A stretch of DNA of 64,000 nt from Bifidobacterium imperatoris (GCF_002860405.1 NZ_NMWV01000016.1:1-64000), one strand, 5' to 3'. Positions 16,488 to 26,087 are shown, counted from the first letter of the stretch. The notes: generated by a model not told the origin, from the letters alone. A program made the numbers and translations.

Positions 16488-17972
16488 ATGATTACTGGAG
16501 CTACCAAAAACAAGGTTGATGATATTTGGCAGCGCATGTGGGAGGGTGGTATCACCAATCCACTGGAGGTGATCAGCCAGCTCACGTATCTCATGTTCAT
16601 GAAGTCGCTGGACGATAAGGAACTCGAAGCCGAACAGATGGCTCAGTTGACCGGTATTCCGGCGGAGAAACTCTCCTTCCCGCAGACGCCGGAAGGCCAA
16701 GAACTGCGCTGGCATAACTTCAAGAACGAGCCGGCGGAACAGATGTTCTCCACTGTTGGTCAGAGGGTATTCCCATTCCTGAAAACCCTGCATACGGGCA
16801 ACGCGTTCGCGGAAAGCATGGAAGATGCCTCGTTCGGCTTCAATAAGCCGAAGACGCTGGAACGCGCGGTTTCCGGTATCGATGATCTGTTGACCAACTT
16901 CGTCAAAGATCAGGACGATTTGGGTGACCTGTACGAATACATGCTGAGCAAACTCAACACGGCCGGCGCCAACGGCCAGTTCCGTACGCCTAAACATATT
17001 CGAGACATGATGGTCGGTCTGCTTGACCCGAAACCGGGCCAGATGATTGGCGACCCGGCGTGCGGCACGGCAGGCTTCCTGATTTCCGCAGCCGAATGGA
17101 TTCGTAAAACCTACGGTGACACAATGAGCGCCGAAGACTGGAACCTGTTTGAAGGTGAACAGTTCACCGGCTTCGATACCGATCAGACGATGGTGCGTAT
17201 CTCCGCCATGAACATGCTGCTGCATGGCGTGGAGAACCCGGACATCCGCAATCAAGACAGTCTTTCCCGATTGAATACGATTCGTGGACGCTTCGACTGC
17301 ATTCTAGCTAATCCGCCATTCACCGGTTCGCTGGACGTGGAAGACATCGATGATTCTTTGAAAGCTATTGTGCAAACCAAGCAGACTGAACTTTTGTTCG
17401 TAGCGTTATTCCTACGCATGCTGAAGCTCGGTGGCCGCTGCGCGTGCATTGTGCCGAATGGTGTACTGTTCCGCTCCAATTCCAAAGCGTATCGCGAGCT
17501 TCGCCGCGAACTTGTGGAGCATCAGCGTCTGGAAGCAATCATCTACATGCCGTCCGGTGTGTTCAAACCGTATTCGGGCGTGAGCACTGCAGTACTAGTT
17601 TTCACCAAGACGGATGCGCCGAACAGCACTGATAGGGTCTGGCTCTACAACATGGAGCATGACGGCTTCACTCTGGACGATAAGCGTGACGAAGACCCGA
17701 CTCACAACGACATTCCAGACATTCTCGCCCGTTGGAAGAATTTGGATGGGGAGAGCGCTCGCGAGCGCACCGAGCAGAGCTTCTTCGTGACCCGTGAGGA
17801 TATTGCCGCACAGGATTACGACTTCAGCTTCAACAAGTATGTGAAGGTCGAATACGAGAAAAAGGAGTATCCGCCAACCAGCCAGCTCATGGCCGAATTA
17901 CGTGAGTTGAACGCGAAGTTCGTGAACGGTCTCAACGAGCTCGACGCCATGCTCGCTAAGGACGGTGAGTGA
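16488..17972 (+). CDS. hsdM: Type I restriction-modification system, DNA methyltransferase subunit M
   Basis: A 494-residue N6-adenine methyltransferase subunit, working as M2S for modification and M2SR2 for restriction. The N-terminal HsdM helical domain (VDDIWQRMWEGGI...LTYLMFMKSLDDKE) is followed by QFRTPKHI, the AdoMet motif DPACGTAGFL (about 189-198) and the catalytic NPPF (275-278). Length is typical. Its TGA overlaps the GTG or ATG start of hsdS, so translation is coupled. Palindromes sit upstream. All key residues are present, so the subunit looks active. Confidence 0.97.
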   Translation: MITGATKNKVDDIWQRMWEGGITNPLEVISQLTYLMFMKSLDDKELEAEQMAQLTGIPAEKLSFPQTPEGQELRWHNFKNEPAEQMFSTVGQRVFPFLKTLHTGNAFAESMEDASFGFNKPKTLERAVSGIDDLLTNFVKDQDDLGDLYEYMLSKLNTAGANGQFRTPKHIRDMMVGLLDPKPGQMIGDPACGTAGFLISAAEWIRKTYGDTMSAEDWNLFEGEQFTGFDTDQTMVRISAMNMLLHGVENPDIRNQDSLSRLNTIRGRFDCILANPPFTGSLDVEDIDDSLKAIVQTKQTELLFVALFLRMLKLGGRCACIVPNGVLFRSNSKAYRELRRELVEHQRLEAIIYMPSGVFKPYSGVSTAVLVFTKTDAPNSTDRVWLYNMEHDGFTLDDKRDEDPTHNDIPDILARWKNLDGESARERTEQSFFVTREDIAAQDYDFSFNKYVKVEYEKKEYPPTSQLMAELRELNAKFVNGLNELDAMLAKDGE

Positions 17973-19072
17973 TGGAGGAGCGTTCGACTGTGCGACTTGG
18001 CGAGGTCATCACTGTAGTTAACGGCAAAAATCAGAAGGCAGTCGAGAATCCGAATGGACGGTATCCGATTTATGGTAGCGGCGGAATCATGGGTCGTGCT
18101 GACGACTATCTTTGTGGACCGGATACTGTCATTATCGGTCGAAAAGGTAATATCAACACTCCGATTTATGTGACCGAACCATTCTGGAATGTGGATACGG
18201 CGTTCGGCTTGGTATGTGATCAAAGTCAGCTATTGCCTCGCTACTTGTATCACTTCTGCCGATTCTTTGATTTTGAATGTTTGAACTCCACGGTGACGAT
18301 TCCCAGTTTGACGAAGAAGAATCTTGAAAAAGTAGAGATTCCGTTACCGCATGTGAATGAGCAGAACAATATCGTTCGTCTGCTTGACGGTATTCAAGCA
18401 CAAATTGCTATCTCCAAGCAGATGCTTGCCAAAGCAGATGAACTCATCCAATCCCGCTTCGTCGAGATGTTTGGTGATGTAAGAGATATTGATAAAACTG
18501 TACCGTGGCACCGCATAGATGAGATTGCATCAACTCGTCTTGGGAAAATGCTTGATCGGAAAAAGCAAACAGGTAATTGGAATCGAAAATATCTAGGGAA
18601 TCATAACGTTCAATGGTTCAAGTTTGATTTATCAAGTCTTGCCGAGATGGACTTTGCTCCAGAAGATCAGAGAGAGTTCGAACTTCGTGCTGGTGACATT
18701 CTTATGTGTGAGGGTGGTGAAGTTGGCCGTTGCGCAATTTGGCGTGGTCAGGTTGCAGAATGCTATTTCCAAAAAGCGTTGCATCGTATCCGTTGTGATT
18801 CGCAAATAGTCATTCCTGATTATTTAGTTTGGGTTTTTAAAATGATGGCTGATGCTGGATTGCTCGTCGAGCATACTCATGCAGTGACGATTGCTCATCT
18901 GCCGGGTGTACGTCTTAAAGCGTTAAAAGTGCCTGTGCCATCTCTTACATTGCAGAACGAGTTCGCTGAGTTTGTCACGTCGGTGGAATCCTTGAAGTCC
19001 ACTACGCAGCAGCAGCTCGACCGTCTCAACACCCTCTACGCCAGCCTCACCCAACGCTACTTTGTTCTTTAA
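17969..19072 (+). CDS. hsdS: Type I restriction-modification system, specificity subunit S
   Basis: A 367-residue subunit that reads the DNA target through two recognition domains. TRD1 spans roughly residues 5-125 and ends at the first helical spacer (NIVRLLDGIQAQIAISKQML...SRFVEMFGD). TRD2 spans roughly 170-310 and ends in the second helical spacer (TSVESLKSTTQQQLDRLNTLYASLTQRYF). Start GTG 17969 overlaps the hsdM stop by 4 bases; ATG 17972 is equally possible. The TRD2 part is AT-richer (22 of 60 G+C at 18541-18600) than hsdM, as expected when recognition domains are exchanged between strains. No second hsdS or recombinase gene is present, so phase switching is not indicated. Confidence 0.95.
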   Translation: MMEERSTVRLGEVITVVNGKNQKAVENPNGRYPIYGSGGIMGRADDYLCGPDTVIIGRKGNINTPIYVTEPFWNVDTAFGLVCDQSQLLPRYLYHFCRFFDFECLNSTVTIPSLTKKNLEKVEIPLPHVNEQNNIVRLLDGIQAQIAISKQMLAKADELIQSRFVEMFGDVRDIDKTVPWHRIDEIASTRLGKMLDRKKQTGNWNRKYLGNHNVQWFKFDLSSLAEMDFAPEDQREFELRAGDILMCEGGEVGRCAIWRGQVAECYFQKALHRIRCDSQIVIPDYLVWVFKMMADAGLLVEHTHAVTIAHLPGVRLKALKVPVPSLTLQNEFAEFVTSVESLKSTTQQQLDRLNTLYASLTQRYFVL

Positions 19073-19185
19073 GAGAGAAACTTGCAAATAACTGTTGGTG
19101 CACATCGCCAAGTTCACAGTTTTGAGCGTTGTACGATGGCGTGAGTAACGGTTTGTTCGCGAGGCTGCGCGTGAGGGAGGAAGCG

Positions 19186-22100
19186 ATGGCTAACTTCTCG
19201 TTCTTGGCTGGGCAAGACAATTATGAGATGTTCGCTGGAGCGTGCATCGAAGCGGAAAACGCGTTGGCCATTTCTCCAACCATCAGTGCGCTGGCGGCTC
19301 GACGTGCATTCGAGTTGGCCGTCAAATGGGTGTATGCGGCAGACGAAACCGTCAAGGAGCCATACAAAGACAACCTGCAATCGTTGGTTCATGAGCCGAC
19401 GTTCCGCAACGCGCTCATGGATAATCGCCTTTGGGAAGCGCTGCAGTACATCATCAAGGCCGGCAATATGGCGGCGCATCGCAACGCGCATCTGAAGCTC
19501 GAAGATGCGATGTTCTCGCTGAAAATACTCTTCAGTTTTATCCAGTGGATTGACTACAGCTACGGTCGGCGCTACGAGAAGCGAGTCTTCGACTCCAAGC
19601 TGGTACCAGCCATCAAACGCACTCTTGATGCCAAAGAAATCAAAGCGCGTGAGGAAGCCGCGCGTAAGGAATACGAAGACGAGCTTAATCAGAAAACCGC
19701 GCATATCGCCGCTTTGGAGCAACGCATTCGTGAGCTTAGTGATCAGCTCGCCGCACGTAAGGCCGAGCAGCCCGCTATGCCGCAAATGGATGAGAAAGAG
19801 CTCAGCGAATACGAGACTCGCAAACGGTTCATCGATCTCGATTTGCAACTGGTCGGCTGGAATATGCAGCAGGACGTGGCAGTCGAATATCCCGTTACCG
19901 GCATGGAAGGCAACGCCGGCAAGCAAGGATTCGTGGACTATCTGCTGAAAGGTCGTGATGGCAAGCCGCTGGCCATCATCGAAGCCAAGCGCACATCGTT
20001 CAGCCCGAAGAAAGGTCTGCAGCAATCACGACTCTATGCGGATTGCCTGGAACGCGAGTTCGGCTACCGGCCATTAATTTTCCTTTCGAATGGATACCAA
20101 ACCTTCTTCGTGGATGACGACAACGGCGGATACCGTCAAGTCGGCGAAGTCTTCGCACAGGATGATCTACAGCGCATTCTTGACAGGCGTAGTCGTGCGC
20201 TCAATCCCTCCACGGTTCCCGTCAACCGTCAAGTCGCCGGTGGCAATAATCGCTATTATCAGCTGGAAGCCATTCAAGCCGTGTGCGACAACCTCAACCA
20301 AGGCCAGCGCCGCAGTCTGCTCGTCATGGCCACCGGAACCGGCAAAACCCGTGTCTCCGCAGCATTGACTGACGTGTTGATGCGGGCCGGGCTCGTTAAG
20401 AACGTGCTGTTCCTCGCCGACCGAGTCGAATTGGTAAGCCAAGCGAAAAGCGCATACGGCGAATACTATCCGCAATGGTCGCTGTGCAATCTCACCGAAA
20501 ACAAGCATGACGCGGATGCGCGTGTGGTGTTCTCCACCTACCAGACCATGATCAACGCAATCGACGTGGAGATAGCGGCGGATGGGAAGCCGGCGTTCTC
20601 GTCCGGGCATTTCGACCTCATCATCGTTGACGAAGCGCACCGCTCGATCTTCAAGAAATATAGGGTTATCTTCGATCATTTCGACGCCATCATGGTTGGA
20701 CTCACCGCAACCCCGCGCAACGAAGTGGATCGCAATACCTACGACTTCTTCCAAGTGCAGCACGGTGTGCCTACTTTTGTATACGAGTATGAGACCGCGT
20801 TGCATGATAAGGTTCTGGTTCCGTTCAACACCATCGAAGCCAAAACCAAGTTCATCGATGAAGGCATTACCTATGATGAGCTGTCTGATGCCGATAAAGA
20901 GCGATATGAGGAAGACTTCGGTGACGATACCGATGATGATCCGCAAATCGATGGCAAATCAAACATTCCCGACCATATCGATGCGGCCGCACTCAACAAC
21001 TATGTGATGAATCCTGCCACCATAGATGCCGTACTCCAGGACCTGCACAACAACGGCATTAAAACCAATGGTGGAGAGCGTCTTGGCAAAACCATTATCT
21101 TCGCGCAGAACCAAGCCCATGCGCGATACATCGTCGAGCGATACGGACAGTTGTATCCAAAAGAATCAGCGGGCGGATTCATCAAAGCCGTGTTGCATAG
21201 CGAAGACTACTCGTGCAGCATCATCGCCGAATTCAAACGCAAGCCATTGCCGGTGATTACCGTGTCCGTAGACATGATGGACACTGGTGTGGATGTGCCG
21301 GAAGTCGTCAATCTCGTATTTTTCAAAAAGGTACGCTCCAAAATCAAGTTCTGGCAGATGATTGGCCGCGGTACCCGCCTGAGTGCCAACCTAGACTGCG
21401 TGGACGGTATCGATGGCGAATACGTGGGCAAAAGGCGGTTCTATATTTTCGACTACTGCGGTAACTTCCAGTTCTTCCGAGAGAACGCGAACGTGATTGC
21501 CGACAAGCTCACCGGCTCGGTCAGTGAACGCATCTTCGCGCGCAAGGCGGAGCTGATACAGGCGTTCCAGGCAGCGGAATTCAACGGCGATAGTGCTGTT
21601 ACACAATGGCGTGAAGCATTGATTGACGATGTTTGCGGTCAGATCACCTCTTGGGATACCACGAAAGTCGCGGTCCGTTTGAAGCGAGAATTCGTGGAGC
21701 GATACCGTGCGCGCAAATCGTTCGAATATCTCTCCGAATTGAACGTGCGTGAATTGACTCACGAACTGGCTCCGCTGGCGCATTATGACGAATCCGACTC
21801 GTATGCGTTGCGATTCGATGCGCTGATGTATGGATTCATGGTGGCTGCAGCAACCAATCAGCCGACTGCTGCGTTCACGACCAAAATTCGTAAGATCGCC
21901 GCACAACTGAGCGTACGGATGACCATTCCGCAGGTCAACGAACAGCGTGAACTGATTCAACGAATCACCCATGATGACGCATACCTCAGCACGGCTTCGG
22001 TAACGGAACTGGAGCGGATTCGGCTCAAGCTGCGTGATTTGGTGAGGTTCCTAGTTGATGAAAACCAGCACCGTCTAATCATCACCGACCTTACCGATCC

Positions 22101-22617
22101 CGTAGTATCCCGCGTAGAAGGACAATCATTCGATATCACCGAGCATTATGAGGATTACAAACTCAAGACCAACCGTTATATCAACGAGCATCTCGAAGAC
22201 GGCGTGATTCGCAAACTGCATCATAACGAGCCGTTGAACGAGGAGGATTACAGCGAGCTCGAACGCATCTTCATGCAGGAGCTTGGCACCCGAGAGGAAT
22301 ACCAGCAGTCGTATGGTGACGTACCTCTTGGTTTACAGGTGCGGCGAATCGCCAAGCTTGATCATCAAGCGGCAATGGAGGCGTTCGCCGAATTCATCAG
22401 TTCGCATACGCTCAATCAGGCGCAGATTGCGTTCGTACATCAGGTCATTAGCTACGTGGAGGAGAACGGATATCTCGAACCGCAGGATTTGGCCAAGCCT
22501 CCGTTTGACCGTCCGCGGCCGATGATGCGGCTGTTCGATTCTCCGTTGGCTATGGCATTGGTGGTGTGCATCAAGCGATTGCGGGATAATGCCGTAGTCG
22601 GCGCTGCTCGGGCTTGA
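19186..22617 (+). CDS. hsdR: Type I restriction-modification system, restriction/translocase subunit R
   Basis: A 1143-residue motor and nuclease subunit. The N-terminus (about 1-130) looks like a DUF4145-type helical domain, then a coiled stretch, then the nuclease core VDYLLKGRDGKPLAIIEAKR (Asp about 250, Glu-x-Lys about 266-268). The SF2 helicase follows, with Walker A ATGTGKT (about 380), DEAH box VDEAHRS (about 482), TATPRN and QMIGRGTR (motif VI), and an EcoEI-type C-terminal domain. Start 19186 follows GGGAGG; an upstream in-frame start at 19129 lacks support. It follows hsdS after 113 bases. The motor and nuclease motifs are intact, so the M-S-R system appears functional. Confidence 0.96.
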   Translation: MANFSFLAGQDNYEMFAGACIEAENALAISPTISALAARRAFELAVKWVYAADETVKEPYKDNLQSLVHEPTFRNALMDNRLWEALQYIIKAGNMAAHRNAHLKLEDAMFSLKILFSFIQWIDYSYGRRYEKRVFDSKLVPAIKRTLDAKEIKAREEAARKEYEDELNQKTAHIAALEQRIRELSDQLAARKAEQPAMPQMDEKELSEYETRKRFIDLDLQLVGWNMQQDVAVEYPVTGMEGNAGKQGFVDYLLKGRDGKPLAIIEAKRTSFSPKKGLQQSRLYADCLEREFGYRPLIFLSNGYQTFFVDDDNGGYRQVGEVFAQDDLQRILDRRSRALNPSTVPVNRQVAGGNNRYYQLEAIQAVCDNLNQGQRRSLLVMATGTGKTRVSAALTDVLMRAGLVKNVLFLADRVELVSQAKSAYGEYYPQWSLCNLTENKHDADARVVFSTYQTMINAIDVEIAADGKPAFSSGHFDLIIVDEAHRSIFKKYRVIFDHFDAIMVGLTATPRNEVDRNTYDFFQVQHGVPTFVYEYETALHDKVLVPFNTIEAKTKFIDEGITYDELSDADKERYEEDFGDDTDDDPQIDGKSNIPDHIDAAALNNYVMNPATIDAVLQDLHNNGIKTNGGERLGKTIIFAQNQAHARYIVERYGQLYPKESAGGFIKAVLHSEDYSCSIIAEFKRKPLPVITVSVDMMDTGVDVPEVVNLVFFKKVRSKIKFWQMIGRGTRLSANLDCVDGIDGEYVGKRRFYIFDYCGNFQFFRENANVIADKLTGSVSERIFARKAELIQAFQAAEFNGDSAVTQWREALIDDVCGQITSWDTTKVAVRLKREFVERYRARKSFEYLSELNVRELTHELAPLAHYDESDSYALRFDALMYGFMVAAATNQPTAAFTTKIRKIAAQLSVRMTIPQVNEQRELIQRITHDDAYLSTASVTELERIRLKLRDLVRFLVDENQHRLIITDLTDPVVSRVEGQSFDITEHYEDYKLKTNRYINEHLEDGVIRKLHHNEPLNEEDYSELERIFMQELGTREEYQQSYGDVPLGLQVRRIAKLDHQAAMEAFAEFISSHTLNQAQIAFVHQVISYVEENGYLEPQDLAKPPFDRPRPMMRLFDSPLAMALVVCIKRLRDNAVVGAARA

Positions 22618-22631
22618 CGGGTGTAATTCAA

Positions 22632-22684
22632 TTCGCGATTATGGCTGTGAGGTTCGCGATAAGTTCGCGATAAGTTCGCGAATT
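22632..22684 (+). repeat. Tandem TTCGCGATAAG repeats upstream of the DUF4143 ATPase
   Basis: TTCGCGATAAG occurs twice in direct tandem (22653-22663 and 22664-22674), with TTCGCGAT at 22632-22639 and TTCGCGAATT at 22675-22684 as flanking partial copies. The 11-base period matches one helical turn, so same-face protein binding is plausible. Confidence 0.75.
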
Positions 22685-22692
22685 GGTTGTGA

Positions 22693-22749
22693 CGACTATA
22701 CTCGACACATGAGGAGGAATACATATAGAGTTTCGACTATACTCGACAC
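22693..22749 (+). repeat. Direct repeat CGACTATACTCGACAC, two copies
   Basis: Identical 16-base copies at 22693-22708 and 22734-22749, 41 bases apart. Each contains TATACT, a plausible -10 element, so the pair could be duplicated promoters or operators for the following ATPase gene. A GAGGAGG sequence at 22711-22717 lies between them. Confidence 0.7.
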
Positions 22750-22779
22750 TTAAGGGTATATTCATTGAATGTGTCGGGT

Positions 22780-24054
22780 ATGGAAGACGGTGGTGTCAGC
22801 ATGGTTAAAGCGCTGTATCCTCGACCGAGATATCAAGCGTTGCTTGAACGGTATCGGGACATCGATCAGATTAAGGTGCTTCGTGGTGTGCGCCGATGCG
22901 GTAAGTCGGCGATACTGACCATGTACATGAGGCATCTTATTGCAGATGGCGTGCGTCCTGAAAACATCTTCTACAAGCGATTCGATGAATTCGGCATGCC
23001 GGCTATGCAGACAGCGGATGGGCTAACCAAAGAACTAAATGAGGCAATGGACGCCAGCGACAGGCAATCTATGTTCTACGTGTTCCTTGATGAGATTCAA
23101 GAGGTTCCGGGTTGGGAGCATGTAGTTCGTGGGCTACATACCAAAGATGGTGTGGACGTGACCATCACCGGGTCGAATGCCCATTTCCTCTCATCCGATC
23201 TGGCCACGCTACTTGCTGGACGATACGTGCCAATTGATGTATTCCCATTGTCGTTCCGGGAATACATGGATTTCCGAGAGGCTTCAAGCGGACAGAGCGG
23301 CAGCGTGGACGAGGCCTTCGCAACGTACCTACGTTTCGGTGGCATGCCAGGACTGTTCTCATTGAAAGAACAGGATGAAGACGATGTGGCACGTGAGCTT
23401 TCGGCAGTGTTCGACACGGTTATTCTGAATGACGTGGCGAAAAGACTCGGTATCCGTGACCTGCCATTGTTGGAGCGGCTCGTCACTTACCTGTTCTCTA
23501 CATCCGGTAATCTCTTCTCCACCAGAAAAGTGACGGGCGCACTCAAAAGTGCCGGATACCGTGTCTCGCAAGACACCATTGAGAATTACATTGACGCGCT
23601 CGAACGAGCTTATATTCTCAATGGCTTGTGTCAGAGCGGTCTCAAAGGCAAAGAACTGCTTAACCCGCTACGCAAGTTCTATCCCGTAGATACTGGCTTG
23701 CGTAATCTGACCACGAATTTCGCAGTTGAGGATCTGGGATTCCAGCTTGAAAACGTCGTGGCCAATGAGTTGATGCGTCGCGGCAATCAGGTATCGGTTG
23801 GTGCAGTGCCGATGGAACCATCGGGAACTTCTGAGATTGATTTTGTGGCCACTGATCATCAGCGTCGTGCATATTATCAGGTTACGCAAAGTCTTATTGA
23901 TGAGCAGGTTTTCGAACGGGAGATTGCGCCATTGCGCGCGGTGGGAGATTCCTTCCCGAAGTACATCCTCACATACGACCATGCTCGTAGTGGCATCACC
24001 TCCGATGGTATCCATATCGTGCCCGTAATGGATTGGTTGCTGGACAAGAACTGA
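22780..24054 (+). CDS. AAA ATPase with DUF4143 C-terminal domain
   Basis: A protein of about 424 residues. Walker A is RGVRRCGKSAI, Walker B FYVFLDEIQEVPGWE, and sensor TGSNAHFLSSDLATLLAGR, followed by PLSFREYMDFR, all typical of the DUF4143 ATPases. The C-terminal half has a winged-helix-like region and a nuclease-like segment SEIDFVATD...YYQVT. These proteins are abundant in bifidobacteria; their cellular role is not established. The start is uncertain: TTG 22765, ATG 22780 and ATG 22801 are in frame and none has a strong ribosome-binding site. Two sets of direct repeats upstream suggest dedicated regulation. It follows hsdR after a short gap, placing it in a defence-like neighbourhood. Confidence 0.85.
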   Translation: MEDGGVSMVKALYPRPRYQALLERYRDIDQIKVLRGVRRCGKSAILTMYMRHLIADGVRPENIFYKRFDEFGMPAMQTADGLTKELNEAMDASDRQSMFYVFLDEIQEVPGWEHVVRGLHTKDGVDVTITGSNAHFLSSDLATLLAGRYVPIDVFPLSFREYMDFREASSGQSGSVDEAFATYLRFGGMPGLFSLKEQDEDDVARELSAVFDTVILNDVAKRLGIRDLPLLERLVTYLFSTSGNLFSTRKVTGALKSAGYRVSQDTIENYIDALERAYILNGLCQSGLKGKELLNPLRKFYPVDTGLRNLTTNFAVEDLGFQLENVVANELMRRGNQVSVGAVPMEPSGTSEIDFVATDHQRRAYYQVTQSLIDEQVFEREIAPLRAVGDSFPKYILTYDHARSGITSDGIHIVPVMDWLLDKN

Positions 24055-24231
24055 TGCAACGATGCGGCAAGACGGTTTAGCACATAAGTGCTGACCTGAT
24101 GACTTGGTTTTGCGGAATCCGTAGAGGAATCCCATGCATTACACTGAAACGGTTTGAATCGTTTGCCGTGAGGGCAATGTGCGGCGAATATACGAGTGCA
24201 CGTGTGCGCAGATCTGAGTGAAGGAGAGTCC

Positions 24232-25323
24232 ATGAATCCCAGGCGTGGGGCGTTTGTTGCGGGCGAGAAGGTGCAGTTTACCGACCGCAAGGGCAAGAAG
24301 ATCACCGACCAGTTGGTGCCGGGCGGCTCCACGCAAACCGAGCATGGGCTGATCCTGCACGACGATGTGATTGGTGCGGTGGAAGGCACCGTCATCACCA
24401 CCGTGCACGCTAAGCGCGAAGCGCAGGTCAATCAGGTGTATCCGGAGAAGGACAAGAACAAGCCGTGGAAATCCTCGCGAGCCATCGGCGGATGGGAGTA
24501 TGCGGCCATGCGCCCGCGCCTTGCCGACTATGTGCTTTCGATGCCGCGTGGTGCGCAGATCATGTACCCGAAGGATATCGCTCAGGTGATTCAGCTCGGT
24601 GATATCCGCTCCGGCTTGCGCGTGCTGGAATCCGGTGCTGGTTCGGGCGCGATGAGTCTGAACCTGCTGGATGCCGTGGGGGAGTCCGGCCACCTGACCA
24701 CTATCGAGCTACGTTCCGAATTCGCCCGGGTGGCCGAAGCAAATGCCGCATTGTATTACGGTGAAAAACCCTTGTGGTGGGATCTTTTGACCGGCGATTT
24801 CGACTCTGTGGCCGCAGAGCTTCCTGAACACTGGTTTGACCGCATTATGCTTGACATGCTGGACCCGTGGAATCGCTTGGAGCAGGCGTATCGAGTGATC
24901 GCCCCAGGTGGCGTGCTGGTCTGCTATGTGACCACCACCACGCAGATGAGCCGACTGGCCGAAGCGTTGCGTGCGGCAGGCTGCTGGACTGAGCCGCAGA
25001 TTCAGGAAACCCTTGAACGCACATGGAAGGCGCAAGGTCTGGCTGTACGCCCGGATCATCAAATGATTGGCCACACTGGATTCTTGGTGATTTCGCGTGC
25101 GATGGCACCGGGCTTTGCCGCATTGAAGAAGCGCGAACGCTATTCGAAAGACACGGTGACCGACGTGGATGAGTTGACTGACGAGCAGCGCGAAGCCCGC
25201 TTGGAGGAGCTGGAGTTGCGCGACATTTCCGATCATAAGTTGCGCAAGGTGCTGCGCGACTTGGACCGTCAGGTGAACGAGTTGGGCGAGCTTGACAAAG
25301 GTGAGGAATCCTCCGCCGCTTAG
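24232..25323 (+). CDS. trmI: tRNA (adenine-N1-)-methyltransferase, TrmI family
   Basis: A 363-residue AdoMet-dependent enzyme that should make m1A58 in the T-loop of tRNA. The N-terminal beta-domain ends at PKDIAQVIQLGDI, then the Rossmann motif I is LESGAGSGAMSL, with acidic motif II TTIELRSEF and the catalytic-side motif MLDMLDPW. The C-terminus adds a charged helical tail of about 80 residues (ELTDEQREARLEELELRD...), longer than archaeal TrmI but usual in actinobacteria. Start 24232 follows GAAGGAGAG; an ATG 36 bases upstream is rejected. In many actinobacteria this gene precedes the proteasome-associated ATPase gene; here it is followed by a SixA-like phosphatase. Confidence 0.93.
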   Translation: MNPRRGAFVAGEKVQFTDRKGKKITDQLVPGGSTQTEHGLILHDDVIGAVEGTVITTVHAKREAQVNQVYPEKDKNKPWKSSRAIGGWEYAAMRPRLADYVLSMPRGAQIMYPKDIAQVIQLGDIRSGLRVLESGAGSGAMSLNLLDAVGESGHLTTIELRSEFARVAEANAALYYGEKPLWWDLLTGDFDSVAAELPEHWFDRIMLDMLDPWNRLEQAYRVIAPGGVLVCYVTTTTQMSRLAEALRAAGCWTEPQIQETLERTWKAQGLAVRPDHQMIGHTGFLVISRAMAPGFAALKKRERYSKDTVTDVDELTDEQREARLEELELRDISDHKLRKVLRDLDRQVNELGELDKGEESSAA

Positions 25324-25463
25324 AAATTCAAGTAGATTTGTCGACGGATTTTCCTCTGGGCGCATGCCGATGGATATGTGAACGCTCACAACGGGCTATA
25401 CTGGAATGACTTTGTGTTGTTCGTTGTGAGCTGTGCAAAACCTTGAAGAGAGGGAGCCTCGAA

Positions 25464-26021
25464 GTGGGCATCAAGCTGAACAAAGTCGCCAAGGCGGCCA
25501 AGAAATACAAGCATATTCTCATCATCATGAGGCATGCCAAGGCCGAACCATTCGGCGGCAAAGATGATTTAGAACGTAAGCTCACCGATAAAGGTTTGAA
25601 GCAGGCCAAAACCGTTGGCAAAGGCATTGAAGCACTTGGACTTAAGCCTGACCAGATTTCCTGCTCGGCGGCAACACGCACACGCGAGACCTTGGATCGC
25701 ATGCTGAAGATTTTCGGTGACGATCCCATCGTGGACTATCGCATCAATCTGTATGACGGGGGAGTGCAGGCCGTTTTCGATGAATTGGCGCACGTCAAGC
25801 CAAAGCAACGTGTATTCATGATTGTTGGTCACGAGCCTACAGTATCTATCGCTTCACAATGGATTGCCTCCGCTGATTCTGATGCCGAGCGTCTTGATCT
25901 GCTGAATCTCGGACTCTCGCCAGCGTCTTTGGTGATTTTCGGCTCCGATAAACCGTTCGACGAATGGCAGGTGCACAGCGGTGAGCTGCTCGCCGTAATC
26001 AACGTTAAGGATTTTGACTGA
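25464..26021 (+). CDS. SixA-like histidine phosphatase family protein
   Basis: A 185-residue member of the histidine phosphatase superfamily. The RHG-type motif is MRHAKAEP with the nucleophile His, Arg in SAATRTRET, and the second His in IVGHEPTVS. This is the SixA branch, known to dephosphorylate phosphohistidine in HPt domains in enterobacteria; here the substrate is open and could be a small phosphoester. The GTG start at 25464 follows GAGGGAG with 7-base spacing; TTG 25443 is the longer alternative. A dispersed palindromic repeat follows the gene. Confidence 0.85.
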   Translation: MGIKLNKVAKAAKKYKHILIIMRHAKAEPFGGKDDLERKLTDKGLKQAKTVGKGIEALGLKPDQISCSAATRTRETLDRMLKIFGDDPIVDYRINLYDGGVQAVFDELAHVKPKQRVFMIVGHEPTVSIASQWIASADSDAERLDLLNLGLSPASLVIFGSDKPFDEWQVHSGELLAVINVKDFD

Positions 26022-26043
26022 TTTCCTTTGACCGAACCAACTA

Positions 26044-26087
26044 CCTCTCAGTCAGCTGAGGCGACAGCTCCCCTGACAAGGGGAGCC
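26044..26087. repeat. Dispersed gut-type hairpin repeat, copy 1
   Basis: Contains GCTCCCC (26067-26073) and GGGGAGC (26080-26086) around TGACAA, preceded by CTCAGTCAG. Its last 26 bases (26062-26087) recur exactly, in reverse complement, at 59768-59793. Lies between the SixA-like gene and metE. Confidence 0.85.

Noticed and set aside
22632..22684. TTCGCGATAAG repeats as a CRISPR array
   Set aside because: Unit is 11 bases with no spacers, and no cas genes are present.
22709..22753. 14-codon leader frame before the DUF4143 ATPase
   Set aside because: It overlaps the direct repeat, has no regulatory codon run and no ribosome-binding site of its own; it is probably chance.
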